Assembly (NCBI GenBank): GCA_964443325.1
Contig: CAYUCL010000002.1
Coordinates: 124,001 to 188,000 of the forward strand
Length of the DNA: 64,000 nt
From: DAOUVR01 sp034430535
GTDB taxonomy: Bacteria > Chloroflexota > Dehalococcoidia > E44-bin15
Direction: 5' to 3'
Below, in pieces: positions 49,463 through 58,013 of this stretch. Numbering within the stretch: the first letter of the stretch is position 1; each line of letters begins with the position of its first letter. Below the pieces are notes generated by a model, which saw nothing but the letters and a program-made list of their open reading frames with translations, did not search any database and was not told where the DNA came from. The translations under genes were made by a program, and so were the position numbers.

Positions 49463-50320
49463 CTAGCGACTCCTCCTCAGCCGCTGGGTTTGCTCCCTCC
49501 CCTTCCCCGAAGGGGCGAGGTCAGAGCGGTAATCAGGAGCCATTATGTTAACATTTGAGCTCATACTAGTATCAGCTAATCGCGAGCCTATTCGGGTTTC
49601 GATATCCTCCAAGGCCAAACAGGTAGTTAGCACCGTCGGCAACCGCGCATTATAGCGATAGTTGATTACCTGGTAGAGCTTCTCCTGGGCCCAAGCAGTG
49701 CTCGCCTGCTCCCCAAATTCATCAAGAATAAGCAGCGGTGCATTTCTTACCTTGTCGAACAACTCATCATAGGTCACCACGCTATCCGGGCTGAAGGTGG
49801 CACGAAGATGATCGAGGAGATCGGGAACTGCCATAAAAAATATAGGCCTACCTCTTTGCAGTTGATAATTGCCGATGGCAGCAGCCAGATGTGTCTTGCC
49901 ACAGCCATTAACTCCAAGAAATACTATCCAGTCCTTCGGTTCCTCGGCGAATCTGCGCGCCTCATTAAAAGCCCATTCCAAATTCTTCTGTTCCTCACGA
50001 GGCAGATTAACTCGCCTGCGGTCAAAGTTTTCGAAGGTCATATTACGAAGCAGCTTGAGCGCAAGGTCGCCACTATCTTTCCGCAGGCGCTCTAGGCGCT
50101 CTTCACCAGGCTCCCCTTTATTGCACTGGCATGGAACCAATCTGGTGAAATCGGGACGCCCTGAAGGGAGCAGCGGATGGACAAATCCTGCTCCCCTGCA
50201 TAATGGGCACTCCTCAGCCTCGGAGACCTGCTCACCGCTTTCAACGCTTGACCACGTGTCCGTATTTGCCCTTGATATATTTGTCCCTGTCCTCTTTAGA
50301 ATCTCTCCCAGGCTTTCCAT
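49463..50320 (-). CDS. DnaC/DnaI-like helicase-loader ATPase
   Basis: A 285-residue AAA+ ATPase with an N-terminal zinc-binding part (ECPLCRGAGFVHPL then LVPCQCNKGE), MTFENFDRRRVN, the Walker A GVNGCGKTHLAAAIGN near 143 and the Walker B LLILDEFG. This is the DnaI/DnaC family that loads the replicative helicase DnaB onto single-stranded DNA. The ATG at 50320 with TAGGAAG close upstream is preferred to the ATG at 50335. Either way the gene starts 80-95 bases inside the end of the dnaD-like gene. dnaB is upstream in the same operon, so the loader is next to its client. Confidence 0.87.
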   Translation of the reverse strand: MESLGEILKRTGTNISRANTDTWSSVESGEQVSEAEECPLCRGAGFVHPLLPSGRPDFTRLVPCQCNKGEPGEERLERLRKDSGDLALKLLRNMTFENFDRRRVNLPREEQKNLEWAFNEARRFAEEPKDWIVFLGVNGCGKTHLAAAIGNYQLQRGRPIFFMAVPDLLDHLRATFSPDSVVTYDELFDKVRNAPLLILDEFGEQASTAWAQEKLYQVINYRYNARLPTVLTTCLALEDIETRIGSRLADTSMSSNVNIMAPDYRSDLAPSGKGREQTQRLRRSR

Positions 50321-50933
50321 ACTTCCTACCCTCATCAGCCCAGCGCTCCAATATACTTGAGATGTACCGCCATTTGCGTACGTTCAGGCTCACCGCCTCC
50401 TTAAAGGCATCCTCGAGCCATGAGACGGGGTAGATCCGCTCTGCCTCCTTTAGCTCCTCAGCGATCATCGGTGTAAGCATGCCGATGTTCTCCTCATAGA
50501 GGGTGAAGATATTGGGTTGTTCCTTTGCCTCCCGACATGGCTCTCTCCTCGGAAAAGCACCCAGGTCAATCTCCCCTCTGGCAACCTTAGCTAGTGCTAC
50601 CCTATCGCTCTCGGTATTTAGAAAGTAGAGCTCCTCGCTCCTCCCCTCCCGGTCCAGTGTTAAATGAATTAGGGTGCCCCGTGATAAAGCCCGCTCCAAG
50701 CCCTCACTAAGCTTGTCGGCATTACCTATACCCGCCATAAGCGTCTTATCACCAAGAAGCTCAGCGTAGGTGATAAATTTGGGGTACCCCCGCTTTTGAT
50801 AAAGGCTCCAGAATATGTGAAGCGTTATCTTGAGCTCAATGATATCATTGATGTGCGGAAGAAGATCGCTAAAGAAAATATTGGGCAGCGGGGTAAAGCG
50901 CATCTTTTGTGGGAAACCAGCAAAAAGCTTCAT
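50241..50933 (-). CDS. DnaD-domain replication protein
   Basis: A 230-residue protein with an N-terminal winged-helix part (FTPLPNIFFSDLLPHINDI, about 13-31; LKITLHIFWSLYQKRG) and a C-terminal DnaD domain (NIFTLYEENIGMLTPMIAEEL, split as NIFTLYEENIG; WLEDAFKEAVSLNVRKWRYI; ILERWADEG). DnaD proteins remodel DNA at origins and at replication restart. It sits between dnaB (4-base overlap) and the dnaC-like gene, forming a helicase-loading operon of the Gram-positive kind. The C-terminal basic tail is encoded in the part shared with the next gene. Confidence 0.87.
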   Translation of the reverse strand: MKLFAGFPQKMRFTPLPNIFFSDLLPHINDIIELKITLHIFWSLYQKRGYPKFITYAELLGDKTLMAGIGNADKLSEGLERALSRGTLIHLTLDREGRSEELYFLNTESDRVALAKVARGEIDLGAFPRREPCREAKEQPNIFTLYEENIGMLTPMIAEELKEAERIYPVSWLEDAFKEAVSLNVRKWRYISSILERWADEGRKYGKPGRDSKEDRDKYIKGKYGHVVKR

Positions 50934-52279
50934 CCCACCCGCTCCACTTCATAGTCAGCGAATTTTACCGTTCTCGCCAGAAACCGCAATTTCCCCTCAC
51001 CAAGAGGTCCATTACGGTGCTTTTCCACGATGATGTCAGCAACACCTCTGGGGTAAGGCTCATCGGGATGCCGCTTATTCCATTCATCTTCCTTTATGTA
51101 CATATCATCCCGGTGGATGAAGATCACTATATCGGCATCCTGCTCGATAGAGCCGCTCTCCCTTAGATCGGAAAGCTGGGGACGGTGAGATGGCCGACCC
51201 ATTGGAGCCCTGGAGAGCTGAGATACGGCAAGCACGGGCACACTCAGCTCGCGGGCGAGCTCCTTGAGAGAGCGAGAAATCTCAGTGACTTCCTGAACCC
51301 GGTTCTCCCTGCCATCACCCCGTATCAATTGCATATAATCGACGACTACAAGGTCGATGACCCGCTCGTAGTGAAGCCGTCGCGCCTTGGATTTCATCTC
51401 CACCACCCTCAAGGCAGGCGAGTCATCGATAAAGATCGGCGCTTCGGAGAGAACGCCTGTGGCCTCCATCATCCTTCTCTCCTCCGCCTCCGTCTGTTCG
51501 CCAAGGCGCAATCTCTTGGTATCCACCCCTGCCTCACTGGCAAGCAAGCGCTGCACCAGCTGTGCCCGTGACATCTCCACACTGAAGATAGCGACATGGG
51601 CTCCCTGCTGGACTGCGGCATTTCTGGCGATGCCCAAGGCGAGGCTGGTTTTGCCTAGACTCGGCCTGGCGGCAAGCACTATCATATCGGAGCGCCGCAG
51701 CCCTCCTATGATATCATCAAGCGCGCGAAAACCAGTGTATACGATCTCCCCCTCGAAGGGACGAATCTCGCTTTCCTCAAAGTACCTGTTAAGGAGCTCG
51801 CGTATCGGGACAAAATCGCGGGGGCGCTGACCATAACGCAATCGGAAAAGGACATCCTCTGCCTTACCGAGTGACTCATCGATGTCCGGTCCCGCCTCGT
51901 AGCCGATGGCTTTAATCTGTTCCGCCGCACCGATCAATCGTCGCATTACCGACATGCGGTGCACAATCCTGGCGTAGTGCTCGATATGCACCGATGTAGG
52001 CACAATGGAAACAAGATAGCTGAGATAAGCGGGACCTCCCACCGCCTCCAGCCTGCCCCGGTGTTCGAGCTCATGGGCCACGGTGACCTGGTCTATGGCC
52101 TCGCTTCGCTCATAAAGAGAAAAACAGGCTTCATAGGCCCACTGATTTTTCTCTCGATAGAAGTCGCCCGGCGTTAGGAAGGTGGCGATGCTAAAAATGC
52201 CATCGCTATCGATGAGCAGGGACCCGACTACCGACTCCTCAGCCTCAATATCGTGCGGGGGCAGCGTTTCGGCGACCAT
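50930..52279 (-). CDS. dnaB: Replicative DNA helicase DnaB
   Basis: A 449-residue hexameric helicase. N-terminal domain with PPHDIEAEESVVGSLLID, the RecA-like ATPase with IVLAARPSLGKTSLALGIA (Walker A), AIFSVEMSRAQLVQRLLASE, IDLVVVDYMQLI (Walker B), SRSLKELARELSVPVLAVSQ (Walker B-like tail) and RDLRESGSIEQDADIVIF. It opens the DNA duplex at the fork. It lies just downstream of rplI, a common bacterial arrangement (rplI-dnaB). Confidence 0.97.
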   Translation of the reverse strand: MVAETLPPHDIEAEESVVGSLLIDSDGIFSIATFLTPGDFYREKNQWAYEACFSLYERSEAIDQVTVAHELEHRGRLEAVGGPAYLSYLVSIVPTSVHIEHYARIVHRMSVMRRLIGAAEQIKAIGYEAGPDIDESLGKAEDVLFRLRYGQRPRDFVPIRELLNRYFEESEIRPFEGEIVYTGFRALDDIIGGLRRSDMIVLAARPSLGKTSLALGIARNAAVQQGAHVAIFSVEMSRAQLVQRLLASEAGVDTKRLRLGEQTEAEERRMMEATGVLSEAPIFIDDSPALRVVEMKSKARRLHYERVIDLVVVDYMQLIRGDGRENRVQEVTEISRSLKELARELSVPVLAVSQLSRAPMGRPSHRPQLSDLRESGSIEQDADIVIFIHRDDMYIKEDEWNKRHPDEPYPRGVADIIVEKHRNGPLGEGKLRFLARTVKFADYEVERVG

Positions 52280-52281
52280 CG

Positions 52282-52734
52282 CTAACTATTATCCCCCTCA
52301 ACAATAACCTTTACCTTAGGTACAAGCTCCCCTGACAGCCTCACCACCACGTCATATTGACCCAACTGGTGAATAGGCTCTTCAAGCTCGATCTTCCTCT
52401 TGTCTATGTCGACCCCCACCACTCTATGAATTCCCTCAGCGATGTCGCTGCTGGTGACCGCCCCATAAAGGCGACCCTGCGCTCCCACCTTGGCTTTAAT
52501 GACAACCTCCACTCCCTCCAGGGCCTGAGCAAGGCTCAGAAACTCAGCATCGGCGACGAGTTGGCGACGCACCTCACCTTGATGCTGCTCCTCAATCCGC
52601 TTCAACAAGGAAGGAGAGGCAAACTCTGCAAGCTTTTTGGGAAGGAGAAAGTTCCTCCCGTAGCCATCGGCTACCTCCTTAACCTCCCCAGCCCTCCCTA
52701 AACCCGACACATCATGAAGCAATATTACTCTCAT
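52282..52734 (-). CDS. rplI: 50S ribosomal protein L9
   Basis: A 150-residue L9, starting at MRVILLHDVSGLGRAGEV. It has DGYGRNFLLPKKLAEFAS (28-45) and the C-terminal domain with VVIKAKVGAQGRLYGAVTSSDIAEGI (LYGAVTSSDIAEGI). It binds 23S rRNA near the L1 stalk. The ORF runs back to 52806, but homology begins at 52734. dnaB follows after 2 bases. A bidirectional-looking terminator lies about 100 bases upstream. Confidence 0.96.
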   Translation of the reverse strand: MRVILLHDVSGLGRAGEVKEVADGYGRNFLLPKKLAEFASPSLLKRIEEQHQGEVRRQLVADAEFLSLAQALEGVEVVIKAKVGAQGRLYGAVTSSDIAEGIHRVVGVDIDKRKIELEEPIHQLGQYDVVVRLSGELVPKVKVIVEGDNS

Positions 52735-52838
52735 CTTGCCACACATTATAACCCAACAATTAGGAAATAAAAAGGGATTCTCTCGAATCCTTTTTGACAT
52801 TTTCAACTCGCTTCACAGAGACATTGGGAGGAGAACAG

Positions 52839-52874
52839 AAAAACCGCACCTTGCGTTCTCATGGTGCGGTTTTT
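52839..52874 (-). terminator. Rho-independent terminator
   Basis: AAAAACCGCACC (52839-52850) pairs with GGTGCGGTTTTT (52863-52874). Flanking A and T tracts make it symmetric, so it can stop transcription from either side. It separates the rpsU-yqeY transcript from rplI-dnaB on the minus strand. Confidence 0.85.
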
Positions 52875-52890
52875 GGTAATAAATCTAAAA

Positions 52891-52918
52891 TAAAACGGCC
52901 GTCAGACGTTCCGTTTTA
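52891..52918 (-). terminator. Second hairpin downstream of yqeY
   Basis: TAAAACGG (52891-52898) pairs with CCGTTTTA (52911-52918), immediately after the stop codon of the yqeY-like gene. The A/T ends suit an intrinsic terminator. Together with the hairpin at 52839 it gives a double stop. Confidence 0.6.
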
Positions 52919-52920
52919 AA

Positions 52921-53370
52921 CTATGATTCGGAGAGCAATTCGGATACCATATCGCTCACCTCACGCCCGTCAGCCTTCCCTTTGAGCTGGGGCATAAGCT
53001 GAGCCATCACCTTGCCCTTATCTCCGGGGCTACGGGCCCCAACCTGTTCAATTATCCCGCGGGCAGCCTCTACTATCTCCTCATGACTCATCTGTTTTGG
53101 CAAGTACTCAAATAGTACAGCTAATTCCGCCTCCTCTTTGGCAACCAGGTCCTGGCGGTTTCCTTTAGAAAACTCGGCGATGCTCTCTCGGTGTTGCTTC
53201 ACTTCCTTGGCAATAACATCAATAATACCCGGATTGTCGAGGGGAGCCCCCTTGGCTTTCTCTACGTTCTTCTTTCCTGCGATAACCAAGCGGATCACCG
53301 ATCTTCGGACAGCATCGCCTTTCTTGGCTGCCTCTCTTAAGTCAGCGGTAAGCCTTTCTTCCAGTGTCAT
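52921..53370 (-). CDS. GatB/YqeY domain protein
   Basis: A 149-residue YqeY-like protein, all helical: TLEERLTADLREAAKKGDAVRRSVIRLV (LREAAKKGDAVRRSVIRL, about 11-28), KEVKQHRESIAEFSKGNRQDL, EEAELAVLFEYLPKQMSHEEI and GDKGKVMAQLMPQLKGKADG. The family shares the tail domain of GatB and is thought to bind tRNA. It is the usual neighbour of rpsU, as here (27-base gap). Length is normal. Confidence 0.93.
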   Translation of the reverse strand: MTLEERLTADLREAAKKGDAVRRSVIRLVIAGKKNVEKAKGAPLDNPGIIDVIAKEVKQHRESIAEFSKGNRQDLVAKEEAELAVLFEYLPKQMSHEEIVEAARGIIEQVGARSPGDKGKVMAQLMPQLKGKADGREVSDMVSELLSES

Positions 53371-53397
53371 TTCGCTTTAATATATAACGACTCTTCT

Positions 53398-53580
53398 CTA
53401 GCTGCTTCGAGCGCTCTTTCGCCGCTTTGCCGCTTCTTTCTTCTTACGCTTTGTAGATGGCTTCTCGTAGTGATTCCTTCGCCTCACCTCAGCCAGAATA
53501 CCTTCCTGCTGCACCTTCCGATTGAATCGCCTGAGGAGACTATCAAAGCTCTCAGTATCAGAAAGCATCACATCTGCCAC
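53398..53580 (-). CDS. rpsU: 30S ribosomal protein S21
   Basis: A 60-residue S21: VADVMLSDTESFDSLLRRFN, RKVQQEGILAEVRRRNHYEK and a basic tail KRKKKEAAKRRKSARSS. It starts with GTG at 53580, with AAGGGGGGG at 5 bases. The ORF extends six codons further to a TTG at 53598, but those codons are the ribosome site itself. S21 takes part in start-site selection on the small subunit. Confidence 0.93.
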   Translation of the reverse strand: MADVMLSDTESFDSLLRRFNRKVQQEGILAEVRRRNHYEKPSTKRKKKEAAKRRKSARSS

Positions 53581-53722
53581 ATGATCCCCCCCCTTCAATG
53601 GTTCATCTATTTAGCCTATATTAGCTACTTGCGACCGATGTGTCAAGGGAACGTGGGGGGAATCACAGATTTTGCTGGGTAACCAAAGTGACCCTCGCCT
53701 AGAGGGATGGCTGATACTTCAG

Positions 53723-53773
53723 GGGGAGCCAGAGGGGGCTCCCCTATTGTAGGGGTCTGGGGGTGTCCCCCAG
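53723..53773. repeat. Two G/C-rich hairpins between rpsU and stt3
   Basis: GGGGAGCC pairs with GGCTCCCC (53723-53744) and CTGGGGG with CCCCCAG (53757-53773, loop TGT). These lie in the gene-free stretch 53581-53945 between divergent rpsU and stt3. A short ORF over them is not supported. The rest of the gap holds no signal I can name. Confidence 0.65.
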
Positions 53774-53945
53774 TAATACATCTCAGGGCGGGCGGGTGGG
53801 GCTACGAAGTAAGTTTAAAACTTGGTGATTGCTTTGCTTCGCCCAGAGTGAAAGTGAAAATAGGTAAAAGATGGTATGTCACTGCTGAAGTGGACAATTA
53901 CAACAATTTGCCTTTGGCCAGTATATGGTATAGAATCTCAGCAAA

Positions 53946-56339
53946 ATGAGCAGTCTTCTAATAAGAATTTGGACATGGCTCTCCCCCAAGTCAATATACG
54001 CCATAGCATTGCTCATGATCTTTGGCGTTGCCCTAACGCTCAGGATATGCCTGTCTTATGACAGCGTATTTGTGGGAGATTGGGTTAGATTCGGACTGAA
54101 CGACCCGTGGTACCACATGCGATTGGTGGAGAACCTGGTGCAACACTTCCCCCACCGCATCGCTTTTGACTCCTTTACCCTCTTTCCCTATGGGCAGGAC
54201 GTGCCTTTTGTCCCATTCTTCGACCTGCTTCTGGGATTCGTGATATGGGTTATTGGCTTGGGCTCTCCAAGCCAGCACATTATAGAAGTAGTGGGTGCAT
54301 ATTTCCCAGCCATTTTAGGGGCCCTGGTTACCATACCGGTGTTCTTCATTGGAAAGGAGCTGTTTAACCGCAATGTCGGATTGCTGTCTGCTGGTTTAAT
54401 TGCTATCCTGCCAGGTGAGTTCCTCTTCCGCTCCCTACTGGGATTCACCGACCATCATGTAGCTGAAGTCCTTTTCAGCGCGATAGCGGCCCTGTTCTTG
54501 ATATTAGCCATCAAAAGCGCCAGGGAAAAAGATACATCTTTTAGCCATATATGGAACAGGGATTGGAAGCATTTCAGGAAGCCCCTGATTTATGCCCTGC
54601 TAACAGGGCTAACATTGGGAGTATATCTTCTTTCCTGGGTCGGTGCACTGCTCTTCGTATTCATAATAGCCGCCTATATTATGATTCAATACATCGTCGA
54701 TCACCTGAGGGGCAAGTCAACTGACTACCTGTGCATTATCGGTGTACCTTCATTTCTCATCGCTCTGGTGATGATAGCCCCAGTCTTATTCCCTCCCTAT
54801 CCAGGCAAAGGCCTTGTTATCATAGCGCTGGTGATTGGCATCCTCGCACTCCTGGTATCAAGTAGCCTTTCCTGGCTGATGACTTGGAGAAACCTGAAGC
54901 GGGTATATTATCCACTAGCATTGGCTGGCCTTGGTTTAGCTGGGCTGGGAGTCTTCTATGCTATCGAACCCTCCCTGTTCAACTCAATGCTGGAAAACTT
55001 CGGCATATTCCGGCCAAGCACAGCAGCACGAACCATCAGCGAAGTGCAACCACTTCTCTTTCAGCTTGGCAGTTTCTCATTAAAAGTGGCGTGGCATTAC
55101 TTCACCACCGGCTTTTTCATCGCCTTCATATCGCTGGGCATAATAATCTATGCCATTATTAAGGAGAGAAGTGCCGATAAGACATTCCTCGTTATCTGGA
55201 GCTTGATCATGCTGGTGGCTATGTTAAGTCAAAGGCGATTTGCCTACTATTATGCTGTGAATATTGCCCTTCTATGCGGGTATATCTCCTGGAGAATACT
55301 GGAGTGGAGCGGCCTCAGGAAACCGTCGCCGCTGGGTGAAGTCGAGACGGAAAAGGTGGAATTGGAGAGAAGGAAGAAGAAAAAAAGAAAAGCGAAGAAG
55401 AGAAAGGAAGCGAGAAGGCCTATCAGAAGCTATACCAGGTATGTTTTACCTGTAGTGGCAGTTCTAATTGTATTCTTTACCGTTTTTTACCCCAATATTG
55501 GGGAAGCAGTGAACACAGCAAAATACCCTAGTGGACCCGATGAGGCCTGGCATAGCTCGCTACTCTGGATGAGGGACAATACTCCCGAGCCGTTTGAGAA
55601 TCCCAATTTCTACTATGAATTATATGACAGACCTCCGAATGGACAGAGGTATGACTATCCAGAATCGGCCTACGGCGTGATGAGTTGGTGGGATTACGGT
55701 CACTGGATCACACGAATCGCCCACCGTATACCCAATGCAAATCCCTTTCAAGCAGGCGTTGCCGATGCGGCCTCTTTCTTCACTGCACAGGATGAATCTT
55801 CGGCTAGTGAAATCCTCGATAAGGTGGGCTCCAGATATGTAATCATCGACTATGCGATGTCAACATCAAAATTCTATGCTATGCCGACATGGCTTGGAGA
55901 AAGCGAGTCGCAGTTCTTCGAGTTATATTACCAGGGAACACCAGAGGGAGAATTGGAACCTATACGGCTATACTATCCTGCATACTATCAATCTATGTGT
56001 GCCAGGTTGTACAATTTTGGGGGACAGGCGGTGATTCCCGAGAATTCCACCTGGGTAATTTCATACGTCGAGAAGACAGATGAGCAAGGGAACAGATACA
56101 AGGAGATCACTGGGGTGGCTAACGATGGTGAACCCTTCGCCACCTACGAAGAGGCGGAAGCCTATTTGGGGAACCAAAGCTCTCCCAACTATAGAATAGT
56201 CGGGCCAAACCCCTTCGTCAGCCCGGTACCTCTGGAGAAACTGGAGCACTATACGCTGGTTTACCAGTCCAGCATGCTGGTAAGGCTGTCGGGAAACGAG
56301 ACGGTCCCTTATGTACAGATATTCGAGTACACACCCTAA
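53946..56339 (+). CDS. STT3/AglB-type oligosaccharyltransferase
   Basis: A 797-residue GT66 protein. The N-terminal membrane part has the catalytic Asp53 in GLNDPWYHMR, the second acidic motif FTDHHVAE (168-175) and about 12 membrane helices. The soluble C-terminal part has the WWDYG motif at 581-585, which binds the Asn-X-Ser/Thr sequon. It should transfer a lipid-linked glycan to protein Asn residues outside the cytoplasmic membrane. The basic segment RRKKKKRKAKKRKEARR before the last helix is unusual. Length is like archaeal AglB. It stands at the head of the glycan region. The ATG has no strong ribosome site. Confidence 0.93.
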   Translation: MSSLLIRIWTWLSPKSIYAIALLMIFGVALTLRICLSYDSVFVGDWVRFGLNDPWYHMRLVENLVQHFPHRIAFDSFTLFPYGQDVPFVPFFDLLLGFVIWVIGLGSPSQHIIEVVGAYFPAILGALVTIPVFFIGKELFNRNVGLLSAGLIAILPGEFLFRSLLGFTDHHVAEVLFSAIAALFLILAIKSAREKDTSFSHIWNRDWKHFRKPLIYALLTGLTLGVYLLSWVGALLFVFIIAAYIMIQYIVDHLRGKSTDYLCIIGVPSFLIALVMIAPVLFPPYPGKGLVIIALVIGILALLVSSSLSWLMTWRNLKRVYYPLALAGLGLAGLGVFYAIEPSLFNSMLENFGIFRPSTAARTISEVQPLLFQLGSFSLKVAWHYFTTGFFIAFISLGIIIYAIIKERSADKTFLVIWSLIMLVAMLSQRRFAYYYAVNIALLCGYISWRILEWSGLRKPSPLGEVETEKVELERRKKKKRKAKKRKEARRPIRSYTRYVLPVVAVLIVFFTVFYPNIGEAVNTAKYPSGPDEAWHSSLLWMRDNTPEPFENPNFYYELYDRPPNGQRYDYPESAYGVMSWWDYGHWITRIAHRIPNANPFQAGVADAASFFTAQDESSASEILDKVGSRYVIIDYAMSTSKFYAMPTWLGESESQFFELYYQGTPEGELEPIRLYYPAYYQSMCARLYNFGGQAVIPENSTWVISYVEKTDEQGNRYKEITGVANDGEPFATYEEAEAYLGNQSSPNYRIVGPNPFVSPVPLEKLEHYTLVYQSSMLVRLSGNETVPYVQIFEYTP

Positions 56340-56458
56340 ATCCGTTCCCTCCTCTCTTCGCTGATACTGCTTCCCAATCTAGGAATGAGAGCTTGATTGG
56401 AGGCTCGTTTTCTTATATTATGCGGGAAAGAATATAGCGCAATAGCAGGAAGATCGGC

Positions 56459-57541
56459 ATGGCGCGAAAAGCGATGAAAACCCTGATATTGGCTGGTGGC
56501 AAAGGCACACGACTCAAGCCCCTTACCTATACTATCGCCAAACAGCTTATCCCTGTAGCCAATAAACCTATTCTTTTCTATGTCCTGGATCAGGTAATAG
56601 AATCAGGCATTACCGACATCGGCATTATCGTCTCACCGGAAACTGGTAACGGGATAAAAGAAGCTATCGCAGATGGCTCAAAATGGGCGGCAAAAATCAC
56701 CTACATTTTGCAGCCTGAGCCATTGGGACTTGCTCATGCCGTGAAAACAGCCCATGATTTCCTTGGCAGTTCCCCCTTTCTCATGTTCCTCGGCGATAAT
56801 CTTATTCAAGGCGGCGTCAAGGCTTTTGTTGACGAATTCAATAATTGTGAATCTGATGCCCTGGTTCTACTGAAGGAGGTTGCTGACCCTCGTTCCTTTG
56901 GCGTTGCTGAGCTTGATGAATCGGGCAAAGTAAAGCGGTTAGTGGAAAAGCCAAAAGAACCAAAAAGCAACCTCGCCCTGGTTGGCGCTTATCTCTTCAC
57001 ACCTGAAATCCACAAGGCAATAGCCCAAATTGAGCCCTCCGAGCGAGGGGAATTGGAAATAACCGATGCTATCCAGAAGCTCCTCGACATGAGTAAGACG
57101 GTTCAAAGCCATATACTCAAGGGCTGGTGGCTTGATACTGGCAAAAAGGATGACCTCTTGGAGGCAAATAGAGTCGTGCTCGATGAGTTCCTGAAGCGGG
57201 AGATAAATGGTAAAATCGACTCAGATAGCCGCATAGAGGGAAAGGTTGAACTTGCAGAGGAGGTAACGGTGGAAAACAGCACTATCCGTGGTCCTGTTTC
57301 CATCGCCAGAGGTTGCCATATCAAGAACTCCTTTATAGGTCCTTTTACAAGTATAGGTGCTGGTACAGTAATAGAGGATTCGTCTATAGAGCACTCGGTG
57401 ATTTTAGAAAGCAGTCACATTTACCGCATTGAGCGCCTGGAAGATAGTATCATAGGCGAGCGAGTTGAACTTAAGAAGGCTGATGAAAGATTTAAGGCGG
57501 TAAAACTATTTATCGGTGATGATGCCAGACTGGAATTATAG
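56459..57541 (+). CDS. rmlA: Glucose-1-phosphate thymidylyltransferase, long form
   Basis: A 360-residue sugar nucleotidyltransferase. LILAGGKGTRLKPLTYTIAK (9-28) is the NTP-binding signature, with QLIPVANKPILFY, FLGDNLIQGG and VEKPKEPKSNLALVGAYLF. A left-handed beta-helix from about 245 (NSTIRGPVSIARGC, NSFIGPFTSIGAGT) marks the long form that is common in archaea and actinomycetes. It makes dTDP-glucose (or UDP-glucose) for rhamnose synthesis. The rest of the rml pathway follows. AGGAAGATCGGC precedes the ATG. Confidence 0.9.
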   Translation: MARKAMKTLILAGGKGTRLKPLTYTIAKQLIPVANKPILFYVLDQVIESGITDIGIIVSPETGNGIKEAIADGSKWAAKITYILQPEPLGLAHAVKTAHDFLGSSPFLMFLGDNLIQGGVKAFVDEFNNCESDALVLLKEVADPRSFGVAELDESGKVKRLVEKPKEPKSNLALVGAYLFTPEIHKAIAQIEPSERGELEITDAIQKLLDMSKTVQSHILKGWWLDTGKKDDLLEANRVVLDEFLKREINGKIDSDSRIEGKVELAEEVTVENSTIRGPVSIARGCHIKNSFIGPFTSIGAGTVIEDSSIEHSVILESSHIYRIERLEDSIIGERVELKKADERFKAVKLFIGDDARLEL

Positions 57542-57551
57542 GAGGTTAAGA

Positions 57552-58013
57552 GTGGAATATATATCGGGGGTCAAAGTGGAAAAACTGCGCCTCATGCTTG
57601 ATGACCGGGGATGGCTTATGGAGATGCTTCGCAGCGACTGGGAGATATTCGAGAAATTTGGGCAAGCTTATGTGACCACCTGTTATCCAGGTGTGGTCAA
57701 AGCCTGGCATTATCATAAAGGACAGACCGACCACTTTACCTGCGTTCACGGTGTGGCTAAACTTGCCCTCTACGACGCCCGTGAGGACTCGCCGACAAAA
57801 GGCCTAGTAAATGAGTTCTACATCGGAACTTTAAATCCCCTCATAGTAAAGATCCCACGTTTGGTTTATCACGGTTTTACCGCTGTGGGCACTGAGATGG
57901 CCATGATCGTTAACTTCCCGACTGAGCTTTACAGTTACGAGAAGCCCGATGAATATCGGATCCCCTATGATGATCCTTCCATACCCTACAAATGGGAAGT
58001 GAAGATGGGATGA
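57552..58013 (+). CDS. dTDP-4-keto sugar 3,5-epimerase-like cupin
   Basis: A 153-residue RmlC-like protein. The cupin carries VVKAWHYHKGQTDHFTCVHG (about 47-66) and IPRLVYHGFTAVG (about 102-114), matching the His-containing strands of the epimerase fold, but with a different spacing from classical RmlC. It probably epimerises dTDP-4-keto-6-deoxyglucose to the rhamno form. A related epimerase with another sugar specificity is possible. The GTG start at 57552 has GGAGGTTAAGA upstream. The longer ORF from 57516 is in the rmlA gene. Confidence 0.82.
   Translation: MEYISGVKVEKLRLMLDDRGWLMEMLRSDWEIFEKFGQAYVTTCYPGVVKAWHYHKGQTDHFTCVHGVAKLALYDAREDSPTKGLVNEFYIGTLNPLIVKIPRLVYHGFTAVGTEMAMIVNFPTELYSYEKPDEYRIPYDDPSIPYKWEVKMG

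Noticed and set aside
52735..52806. Longer rplI start
   Set aside because: L9 proteins begin at MRVILLHDV. The added 24 residues cover the promoter and spacer region.
53707..53949. 80-aa ORF between rpsU and stt3
   Set aside because: It runs across two perfect GC-rich palindromes, has no conserved domain and overlaps the stt3 start. The Gly-rich sequence is produced by the repeats.
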